A DNA stretch of 64,000 nucleotides, taken from assembly GCF_018991925.1 (NCBI RefSeq), contig NW_024748846.1:41462-105461 (forward strand). The letters run 5' to 3'. Under the pieces are notes generated by a model. That model made no database searches. It worked only from the letters and a program-made list of their open reading frames with translations, and had not been told where the DNA came from. Below, piece by piece: positions 55,132 to 64,000 of the stretch (its first letter is position 1; every line of letters begins with the position of its first letter). Source of the DNA: Homarus americanus. Taxonomy: Eukaryota > Arthropoda > Malacostraca > Decapoda > Nephropidae. Position numbers and translations under genes: made by a program.

Positions 55132-56372
55132 ACTCCACCGGGATATCTACATAATCAAAAGTGACAATTTCGTTTCGGAAAGAAGTGGGACCAGTGTTGA
55201 ACAGTGATGAACAGTGATGAACAGTGATGAACAGTGTTTAAACCAGTGAATTCAGCTCTAGACAGTACCAGTGAAAACAGTGACCCACCAGTGAGATAAG
55301 CACCCCTGGGAACCATCCTCTGACCAGACGGTGTTAATCAGTCCACCCTGGGAACAACAGGGGGCCGGCTAAGCACCTGACTACAGGATAACACAACACC
55401 ACCCAGCAGAGAGTGAGGGACTGTGACACCTCCCCACACCGTGTCCCCATGACCACGTGAGGTCCTTCATATAAACACCCGAGGATAAGTTACCACACCA
55501 CGTGAACACCACCGTATATTATGACCACGTGGTCCTTCCTTCTCGCTTGCGGGACGATTTACCACCGTAACCACCGTGTCCCCATGACCACGTGAGGTCC
55601 TTCATATAAACACCCGAGGATAAGTTACCACACCACGTGAACACCACCCCACACCGTGTCCCCATGACCACGTGAGGTCCTTCATATAAACACCCGGGGA
55701 CGAGTTACCACACCACGTGAACACCACCCCACACCGTGTCCCCATGACCACGTGAGGTCCTTCATATAAACACCCGAGTATAAGTTACCACACCACGTGA
55801 ACACCACCCCACACCGTGTCCCCATGACCACGTGAGGTCCTTCATATAAACACCCGAGGACGAGTTACCACACCACGTGAACACCTCCCCACACCGTGTC
55901 CCCATGACCACGTGAGGTCCTTCATATAAACACCCGAGGACGAGTTACCACACCACGTGAACACCTCCACCGTCACCATGACCACGTGAGGTCCTTCATA
56001 AGCTGCGGACGAGTTACTGCCCACCGTGAACACCTCCACCGTGTCCCCATGACCACGTGAGGTCCTTCATCTCGCTTACCCGGGGACGAGTTACCCACAC
56101 CGTGAACTCCCACCGTGTCCCTTGACCACGTGGTCCTTCGCCTGCGCTTACCCAGGGACGAGTTACCACACCACGTGAACACCTCCCCACACCGTGTCCC
56201 CATGACCACGTGAGGTCCTTCATATAAACACCCGGGGACGAGTTACCACACCACGTGAACACCTCCCCACACCGTGTCCCCATGACCACGTGAGGTCCTT
56301 CATATAAACACCCGGGGACGAGTTACCACACCACGTGAACACCTCCCCACACCGTGTCCCCATGACCACGTG
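55132..56372 (+). mobile_element. paralogous element E2 with 80-bp array (left part)
   Basis: The first 130 bp resemble element E diverged: CACCGGGATATCTACATAAT, AAAGAAGTGGGACCAGTGTT, GAACAGTGATGAACAGTG. From 55430 an array of about 80-bp units follows, with CCCCATGACCACGTGAGGTC, CTTCATATAAACACCCGAGG and ACGAGTTACCACACCACGTG. Each unit has two CACGTG sites. The array is interrupted at 56372 by a LINE and resumes at 58684-58745. Confidence 0.8.
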
Positions 56373-57043
56373 AGGTCAGTACTAGGCCCACTCTTGTTCA
56401 TAATCTACATAAAGGATCTAGATACTGGGATCAGCAGTGACATAAGCAAGTTTGTGGATGACACCAAAATAGGGCGGCAGATTAATTCAGGGCAGGATGC
56501 AAATGAACTACAGGAGGATCTAAATACTCTACAGGAGTGGTCAGAAAAATGGCAAATGAAATTCAACACCAGCACGTGCAGTGTACTAAATATTGGAAGA
56601 ACAAATACTTATAATGTATACAGCCTTAACGACATCAACCTAGAGAAGTCGACTTGTGAAAGAGACCTAGGGGTACTTGTAAGCCTGGACCTACGGCCTA
56701 GAAAACAGTGCGTTAATGTTCGAAATAAGGCAAACAGAGTATTGGGTTTTATATCTAGAAGTTTAAGTAATAAGAGTGCAGAGGTCTTGTTGCAACTATA
56801 TCTTGCGCTAGTCAGGACGCACCTCGATTATGCGGTTCAGTTCTGGTGCCCCTATTATATAATGGATATCAATTCACTAGAGTCGGTGCAGCGAAGAATG
56901 ACAAAAATGATTCCGGGACTTAGAAACCTTCCATATCAGGATAGGTTAAAGAAACTTAACTTACATTCCCTAGAACAACGAAGAGTGCGGGGAGATATGA
57001 TAGAAGTATTTAAGTGGGTGAAAGGAATCAATAAAGGGGATAT
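56373..57043 (+). mobile_element. LINE family A, RT part (left half)
   Basis: From 56373 to 57043 one open frame reads SVLGPLLFIIYIKDLDTG, KFVDDTKIG (VDD in place of ADD), LQEWSEKWQMKFNTS, CERDLGVLVSLDLRP, HLDYAVQFWCPYY, RRMTKMIPGLRNL and DMIEVFKWVKGINKGDI. It then stops at the antisense family B insertion. 5'-truncated within the GVPQG block. Closely similar to 18639-19550. Confidence 0.87.
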
Positions 57044-57998
57044 AAGAACATAAGAACATAAGAATGGAGGAAACTGCAGCGGGCCTATTGACCCATACTG
57101 GGCAGCCCCGTTTACACCCAACCCCTATTGCTCATATAAGCATCCAACCTATGTTTTAAGCTATTCAGCGTATTCGAGTTAATGATGATATTTGGTAACT
57201 TGTTCCATTTATCCACTACTCTGTTTCCAAACCGGTGTTTACCTATTTCACGCCTAAATCTAAATTTGTCTAATTTAAAACCATTGTTACGAGTTCGCTC
57301 CTGGTTGGATAGTTTGAATACCTTTGTAATGTCCCCTTTGTTTAGCCCTGACTTCCACTTATACGTACACTTCTATCAGGTCGCCCCTCGCTCTACGTCT
57401 CTCGAAGGAGTGCAAATTAAGGTGCTTTAACCTGTCTCTGTACTCAAGGTTCCTAATGCCCTGGATTAGTCTTGTCATTCTCCTCTGAATTCTTTCCAAT
57501 GATTCTATATCCATTCTGTAATACGGTGACCAGAACTGAAGTGCGTAATCCAGGTGTGGTCTCACAAGAGCAAGATACAGTTTTAGGATGACCTCGCTAG
57601 TCTTGTAACTAACACTCCTTTGTATGAACCCAAGCACTTTATTAGCCTTGTTACGAGCAAAAACACATTGTTTACTTGGCTTAAGATTCCTACTTATCAT
57701 TATTCCTAAATCTCTCTCGCAGTCGGATTCCACAATGGCATCGTTGTTCATCTGGTAACTGGTTTCCCTGTTTACATCTCCTATACTGAGTACTTTACAT
57801 TGAATTTCATCTGCCATTCTTCAGACCATTCGAAAAATTTGTTTAGATCTTCCTGTAGTTTTGCGGAGTCCTCGTCAGATTTAGTGTCATCAGCAAATTT
57901 ACTTATGTTGCTGTCTATGCCTATATCTATGTCGTTTATGTATATAATAAATAATAATGGTCCAATTACTGAGCCTTGGGGAACTCCACTTGTGACGT
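57044..57998 (-). mobile_element. LINE family B inserted antisense into LINE family A
   Basis: From the octamer tail (AAGAACATAAG) at 57044 to the truncated RT end at 57998. The minus strand reads TSGVPQGSVIGPLLFIIYIN, SKFADDTKSDEDSAKL (a short deletion removes KIG..), CERDLGIMISRNLKPSKQC, HLDYALQFWSPYY and ERIQRRMTRLIQGIRNLEY. The 13 bp missing in the 22.4-25.4 kb copy are present here (about 57575-57590). About 78 bp of family A are lost at the insertion site. Confidence 0.9.
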
Positions 57999-58683
57999 TT
58001 AGGAGGGAGATAGGAAGGAACTGGTTCACAAATAGGGTGGTGGACGAATGGAATAAGCTAAGCAACTTTGTAGTAAGTGCTGGAATGCTGGAAAGTTTTA
58101 AATGGAGGCTAGATAGGGTGGTGGACGAGTGGAACAAGCTTAGCAACTTTGTAGTAAGTGCTGGAACGCTGGAAAGTTTTAAAAGGAGGCTAGATAGGGT
58201 GGTGGACGAGTGGAACAAGCTTAGCAACTTTGTGTGCGTGCTGGAACGCTGGAAAGTTTTAAAAGGCTAGATGAATGTGGACAGTGGAACAAACTTAGCA
58301 ACTTTGGCCAATGATAGAGATGCTGGAACGCTGGAAAGTTTCAAGGAGGCTAGATAGGGTGGTGGACGAGTGGAACAAGCTTAGCAACTTTGTAGTAAAT
58401 GCTGGAACGCTGGAAAGTTTTAAAAGGAGGCTAGATAGGGTGGTGGACGAGTGGAACAAGCTTAGCAACTTTGTAGTAAGTGCTGGAACGCTGGAAAGTT
58501 TCAAAAGGAGGCTAGATAGGGTGGTGGACGACTGGGACAAGCTTAGCAACTTTGTAGTAAGTGCTGGAACGCTGGAAAGTTTCAAAAGGAGGCTAGATAG
58601 ATTCATGGATGATAGAGAGTGGTAGTAACTCTCGACAGGAGCTGCCATGCACAGGTCAACCGGCCTATTGCAGACTCCTTATG
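57999..58683 (+). mobile_element. LINE family A, C-terminal part (right half) with about 7 tandem repeats
   Basis: Resumes at FRREIGRNWFTNRVVDEWNK, then the 81-bp C-terminal unit recurs about seven times (58036-58610). Two central units are damaged, so the frame breaks near 58235-58330. It ends with FMDDREW, stop at 58623, 3' UTR CTCTCGACAGGAGCTGCCAT and TTATGTTG at about 58683. Confidence 0.88.
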
Positions 58684-58745
58684 TTGTTATATCAACACCT
58701 GAGGACGAGTTACTACACCACGTGAACACCTGGTGTCTCCATGTC
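58684..58745 (+). mobile_element. element E2 array, right part
   Basis: ATCAACACCTGAGGACGAGT and TACTACACCACGTGAACACC match the 80-bp unit interrupted at 56372. This shows that the LINE landed inside the array. Confidence 0.75.
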
Positions 58746-58749
58746 GTCT

Positions 58750-58791
58750 TCTTCCTCCTCCTCTTCCTCTTCTTCTTCTTCTTCTTCCTCC

Positions 58792-58832
<41 letters not shown>

Positions 58833-58957
58833 CTCCTCTTCCTCCTCCTCCTCTTCTTCCTCCTCCTCTTCCTCCTCCTCTTCTTCTTCTTCTTCCTCCT
58901 CCTCCTCCTCCTCCTCCTCCTCCTCCTCCTCCTCCTCTTCTTCTTCCTCCTCTCGCC
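58750..58957. repeat. (CTC/CTT)n pyrimidine run
   Basis: Triplets without interruption. Poly-Leu, poly-Pro and poly-Ser frames are by-products. Confidence 0.95.
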
Positions 58958-59002
58958 CCTCTCAACCTAATCTATGTGACGTATCTACTGGTAGAATCGT
59001 CG

Positions 59003-59106
59003 CCTAACTAACCTAACCTAACCTAACCTAACTAACCTAACCTAACCTAACACTAACCTAACGTAACGTAACCTAACCTAACCAAAATATGGGAGGGTGG
59101 AAGGGG

Positions 59107-59145
<39 letters not shown>

Positions 59146-59240
59146 CTATCTCTCTCTCTCTCTGAGAAGTTAAGATGCTGTTTTAAACGATGAGGTCGGG
59201 GCGGGGCGGGGCGGGGCAGGGCAGGGGCAGGGCAGAAGTG
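59003..59240. repeat. (CCTAA)n, (GA)n/(CT)n, GGGGC-rich
   Basis: CCTAA units at 59003-59087, GA then TC runs at 59111-59163 able to pair as a hairpin, GGGGCGGGGC at 59195-59235. Confidence 0.92.
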
Positions 59241-59339
59241 AGGAGAATAAAGGAGGGAAGGTAGGGGTTTAATTTCCGCCTCACCTGTGAGACTCAGCAT
59301 AATAAAGGCCACATTAGCATTGTTTTACCTGTTTAGCAC

Positions 59340-60110
59340 ATGATGGCTACAACCAAACCAACAACCAAAACCACAGCCAAACCCACAAACCACAACCAGT
59401 ACACCCCACAACCACCAACCCAGGTATACAACGTACAACCATGGCCACGACCTGACCAGGCTGACTATGCAATGACCACAATGAGCCATGATGAGCCCCA
59501 ATAATACAATGGTACCATTAATACAATGCAAATAGATGATGCCACAATGGAGAGGCAATGGGCCTGACAGATGAGCAGCCTGACATGACCAGAATACAAT
59601 AGACCCCAACCATTCTATTGAATACAATAGATATGCCACTGGTTTTTTAATTTGACAGTTATTAAGACCTGACGATACACGGAATACAATGAATACTGAC
59701 CTTGAATGCACAATGGATACCAGGAATGGAGTGTACAATGATACAATGGCCAATGGATGCGATTAATGCAATGAATACAATACAATGGATACATTGCAAT
59801 GGTACAATGAACCCACAGCCTGGCAAACCAGACCACAACCACAATAATACAACCAAGCCTGAAACTAGCAAGCCACAACCACTACCAACAAGCCACAGCA
59901 AACCACAACCTGGCCAACCTGGCAAGCCACAACCAAACCACAGCAAACTGGCAAACCCACAGCAAACAACCTAACCACAGCAAACCACAGCAAGCCCCAA
60001 CAAACCCACAGCCCTAAAAAGCCACAGCAAACCACAACCTAACCCCAACTAACCTGGCCAAGCCCCAGCAAACCACAGCCAAAACACAACCAAACACAGC
60101 AAGCCTCCTT
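59340..60110. repeat. degenerate ACAACCA and ATACAATG repeats
   Basis: ACCACAACCAAACC-type units (59350-59415, 59810-60105) flank a middle zone of ATACAATGG words (59500-59810). Strongly decayed minisatellites. No gene. Confidence 0.75.
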
Positions 60111-60199
60111 CCTATCTGGTACAACAGGTAACAAATTAGTATCAATCAAGGTAAGATTATTTCAGGTGACTTTAAATTAACAGGTGTTGCTCTTAAGGT

Positions 60200-60230
60200 T
60201 ACCGAGAGAGAGAGAGAGAGACAGACAGAC

Positions 60231-60261
<31 letters not shown>

Positions 60262-60435
60262 ACAGACAGACAGACAGACAGGAGAGTCTACTATGGTCAG
60301 GGTAAGATCTCCAATTAATTATCTATCTCTTCCTGACTGAATTAGTGCCCTACCTTACCATTTATCTACCATGACAGACAGACAGACACGAACGAAAGAC
60401 AGACAATCAGACAGACAGACAGACAGACAGACAGA
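60200..60435. repeat. (GA)n and (GACA)n microsatellites
   Basis: GA run at about 60203-60220, GACA units at 60222-60280 and 60373-60433. Confidence 0.95.
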
Positions 60436-60514
60436 TACAACACTGATATAATAACAACATAATCCGTATTTAGGCAGATAATATTCCATTGTCTTGGTGA
60501 CGTACTGAGATTCT

Positions 60515-61325
60515 AAGTGAGACTCCTTAACCGGTTCTCCCTTAACTGGTTCACCCTTAACTGGTTCACCCTTAACCGGTTTCTCCTTAACTGGTTCTTC
60601 CTTAACTGGTTCACTCCGCTTAAGTTTCACCCTTAACTGGTTCTCCTTAACTGGACCCTTAACTTCAAGTTCACCCTTAACTGGTTCACCCTTAACTCCT
60701 CCTCTGGTTCTTAACCGGTTCTCCTTAACTGGTTCACCTTAACTGGTTCTCCTTAACTGGTTCTCCTACTTGTTCTCCCTTAACTGGTTCACCCTTAACT
60801 GGTTCTCCTTAACTGGTTCTCCCTTAACGGGTTCTCCCTTAACTGGTTCTTAACTGGTTCTCCCTTAACTGGTTCACCCTTAACTGTTCACCCTTAACTG
60901 GTTCTCCCTAACTGGTTCTCCCTTAACTGGTTCTCCCTTAACTGTTTCACCCTAACTGGTTCTCCTCTTTGGTTCACCCTTGGTTCTCCTTCTTCCAGTT
61001 CTCCTTAACTGGTTCTCCCTTAACTGGTTCACCCTTAACTGGTTCTCCTCTTATTTTCACCCTTAACCGGTTCTCCTTAACTAGTTCACCCTTAACTGGT
61101 TCTCCTTAACTGGTTCACCCTTAACTGGTTCACCCTTAACTGGTTCTCCTTAACTGGTTCTCCCTGCTTTGGCTCTCCCTTAACTGGTTCTTCCTTAACT
61201 GGTTCTCCCTTAACTAGTTCTCCTTAACTGGTTCTCTCTTAACTGGTTCTCCTTAACTGGTTCTCCCTTAACTAGACAAATTCTCCTAACTGGTTTCTCC
61301 TTAACTGGTTCTCCCTTAACTGATT
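60515..61325. repeat. 15-bp minisatellite TTAACTGGTTCTCCC, about 50 copies
   Basis: TTAACTGGTTCTCCC and TTAACTGGTTCACCC alternate. Many single-unit deletions. Confidence 0.95.
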
Positions 61326-61334
61326 CTCCTCACT

Positions 61335-61920
61335 ACACCCTTACCACACCCACCCTCTACACACCCCTCCTCCTCCACACCCTCACACACCCTCCACTCT
61401 TCCACACCTCACCACACCTCACCTCACTACACCCTCCTCACCCTCACCACACCCCTCACTACACCCCTCACCACACACCCTCACCACACCCTCCACCCAC
61501 ACCCCTCACCCACACCCTCACTACACCCCTCACCACACCCCTCACCCCTCACCACACCCCTCACTACACCCCTCACCACACACACCCTCACCACACGCCC
61601 TCCCACCCACACCCCTCACCCAACCCACACCACACACCCCTCACTACACCCCTCCACCACACCCCCTCACCACACACCCCTCACCACACACACCCCTCAC
61701 GTCTCAATTTATTTTCACAAATATTCAATAACCAAATTAAAAGTTTCAAAACTATGCTGGTAGCTGGTGGGTAGTGGTGGTAGTAGTGTGTAGTGATAGT
61801 ATGGTGTAGAGTGAAGTGATAGTGGTGGTAGTAGTGTTAGGTAGTGATGTGTGAGTAGTAGTGGTGAGCAGAGTAGTGTGTGTGTGAGTAGTGAAGTGTG
61901 TGGTGTGTGCCGATAGTGTG
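61335..61920. repeat. CACCACACCCCT minisatellite and GTAGTGGTGGTAGT tract
   Basis: C-rich units at 61335-61700, then a GT/AG-rich degenerate run at 61760-61920. Confidence 0.9.
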
Positions 61921-61937
61921 TGTAGTACTATATTTAG

Positions 61938-61985
<48 letters not shown>
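61938..61985 (+). repeat. 48-bp poly(A)
   Basis: Pure A run. It could be a retroposon tail, but nothing retroposon-like precedes it. Confidence 0.95.
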
Positions 61986-61987
<2 letters not shown>

Positions 61988-61999
61988 AAAGTGTGCAGC

Positions 62000-64000
62000 C
62001 ACCAAAGAAATGATTCAGGGGAGATGACTTTCTTCCATGACTGAGAATTACCTCAGGACCCTTCCTCCTTCCCCTAGCTCTTCAAATACTGGCAATAATA
62101 CTCTAATTTGTCAGGACACACACAAAAGGCTAAGCACAAAGAAAATGCTTGGCAGCAATGAAGAAGATCGACAATGTGGCGGACTGGGGCCCTAGATGAT
62201 CTCTATGTGAAGCAAGAGAACACTGCAGGAGGGCCAAAACCTACGGGTGACGGAAAGCAAAAACTACCGATGACGTGGCAAGAAATTTGGAAACAAAATG
62301 AAGTGGCCAGGAAGAATTGTCTCTCGCAGTAAGATCTCTCACTCAGGAATCTTCGGTGGGGTGATCGCAATAAACAGAGACGATAAAACTATTGAAGAGA
62401 AACATCCCCTGCAAGTGAAGATGAAGGCATCAGGCTCCAGGGTGAGCTATATCCCACCAAATGTTGTCCTGTTCGAGAAAGAAAATAACAGGAGAGATGG
62501 TGTGGAAAAAAAGGCTGAACTCGAGGAGGAGCCGGCCCTTCAGGTCTGGATGCAAGCAGTTGAAGTCATCCTCAGCACTAACAAGTTTGGCCTGTAGCAA
62601 GCCAGACTCTGCTGCCATTTACCACCCCCTTGCAAGAAAGCTTGCATCCTCTTGCTGCCATCACCTCCAGGCTCTGACGGCCTGCCGCCTTATTCCTCTG
62701 GAAAAGAATCCAGGATGTAGACCTATAGGGGTGAAGTGCAAGAGGCGGATCATCAGAGAAGTGCATAATGGAGGTGGTAAGGACGATGTCAGGGCAGCAA
62801 CAGGGAACCTACAAGTGTTTTCTGGCCACCAGGCTGGTGGGGAGGCAGCCATTCACGCCATGAAGATTGATATTTGAGCAGCGTGATTGTAGAGGCCGTT
62901 CTCTGGTGGATGCTTCAAACGCATTCAGCATACTTAACCGCAAGGCTGCACTGCACAACATCAGAATCAGAAGTGTCTAGCTTTGCGTGTATGGTGAATT
63001 CGTATAGGAATCCTTCAGACCTCTCATAGTAAACAACAAGGCTCTGCGAACAGTACCATCCTACAGTCGACTGAAGGAACAACACAGAGGACCCCCGTTG
63101 CAATGGCAATGTATGCAATTGGCTATCAGTGCTCCAACAAAATAAAGTTTGAAACAACCGGGGAGGTCAAACCATTGGCATATGCTGATGACCTCACAGG
63201 AGCAGGAAGAAGTGGAGGACATCAAAAAGTGGTGAGACCTGTGGTAACATCACTTGAGGTCCATAAGTGCCACCCTAACGCCAGCAAATCCTTCCTCATC
63301 GTGAAGGCCAGATCATTATGATCGGGCTGTGGAAGATTTTTCGGCGAAAGTGAGTCAAAATAACTAAGGACGGCCAAAGACATCTAGGTGCAGTAATTGC
63401 TTTTCACGGACTAGGGCCAGTACGTAGGGAAAAGTGAATGAGTGGGTTAGCGAAATCCATGCTCTATCGGAGATTGCTAACACAGAGCCACATACGCTGC
63501 AGCATTCACACATGGAGTCAAGCATCGTTGGAACTGCACAGTGCATTGTGCACCATCCCTGAGATCGAGCCCTCCTCCACCCCTTTGGAAGAAGCAATCC
63601 AGTGTCAAGTTCATTCCCAAACTAGTGAAACACCACGACTTAACCCTAGTAGAAAGAAACACTTCTTGCACTTCCACCAAGACTGGGAGGATGGGACTAA
63701 CTAATCCAGAGGAGATTGCTGACTCTGAACATCAAAAATTCACTTAAGCTCGGCGTACTGACCACATAATAGCCCAGAATGCAACAGGGGAAGTGGACAC
63801 CAGCGAAGTTAATAAGATCCGTAAGGTCCATTACAACAGATCAACGCGCAAAATGACATGTTACCTTAACTATTGCTGCATGTTCCAAAAATTTGACAAA
63901 AAAAGTAGTAGCGCAGAAGGTGGGCGCCTCGAACTGGTTAACTACGTCAGGTGGCAGCAGCATTGCAGGCAGGTGAGTGGTAGTGTGGCAGTGACAGTAG
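62000..64000 (+). mobile_element. degraded reverse-transcriptase element (family F), continues past the window edge
   Basis: Fragments in several frames follow the order of a widespread invertebrate RT family: LTACRLIPLEKNPGCRPIGV (about 62676), IIREVHNGGGKDDVRAATGN, LQVFSGHQAGGEAAIHAM, then VAMAMYAIG (63103) and PLAYADDLTGAG with YADD at 63181-63192. CHPNASKSFLIVKA and, near 63535, LHSALCTIPEIEPS come next. Multiple stops and frameshifts, and no intact ORF. A start of the coding part near 62280 is likely. The clade is not determined by eye. The sequence 62000-62280 shows nothing specific. Confidence 0.7.

Noticed and set aside
60355..60630. Minus-strand frame with Glu-Pro-Val-Lys repeats
   Set aside because: Derives from the 15-bp TTAACTGGTT array plus adjoining DNA and a GACA run. 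No splice sites and no recognisable peptide.

Overview
The window looks like nuclear DNA of an arthropod, most likely a decapod crustacean. The reasons are the many (TTAGG)n/(CCTAA)n blocks (the arthropod telomere motif used interstitially), the extreme density of micro- and minisatellites, 5'-truncated LINEs ending in short tandem octamers, a Penelope-type remnant and a Ty3/Gypsy element. The species call is an inference. No prokaryotic features are present. Array copies differ mostly by small deletions, so part of the decay may be long-read assembly error.

Layout: 1-1.7 kb is a ~110-bp minisatellite, followed by a Penelope GIY-YIG remnant. From 2.08 to 9.76 kb lies a Ty3/Gypsy element in the form LTR-internal-LTR-internal-LTR, with both internal regions lacking reverse transcriptase. 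From 10.4 to 22.2 kb there are tandem arrays, an intact tRNA-Val(AAC), a tRNA-derived SINE and a LINE 3' end. A nearly complete LINE (family B) fills 22.4-25.4 kb. From 27.6 to 35.2 kb there are very long arrays, first C-rich and then G-rich. Degraded LINEs lie at 35.5-38 kb, 42.2-43.9 kb, 44.8-45.8 kb and 62-64 kb. From 46.5 to 53.7 kb there is a regularly spaced row of eight TGACGTCA sites, triplet arrays and a 133-bp satellite. From 54.1 to 58.7 kb there are two related composite elements, one holding a LINE inside a LINE.

Host gene: three segments on the minus strand have acceptor and donor sites and open frames, and look like exons of one gene spread over more than 30 kb: 44602-44508, 26782-25799 and 13014-12888. 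Their reading phases are compatible in that order. The protein is not recognised. Everything between them would be intron, so the tRNA, SINE and LINEs at 13-44 kb sit inside or beside this gene.

The most unusual theme is how retrotransposon 3' ends and tandem repeats interact. Two LINE families carry in-frame tandem copies of their own C-terminus (27 and 14 codons). Another LINE family shares its 3' hairpin and tail with a non-autonomous element that carries E-box-rich minisatellites. A third family shows (TTAGG)n expanded at the same internal position in two copies. Separately, TGACGTCA and CCAAT motifs occur at about 32-bp periods while the DNA between them has diverged.
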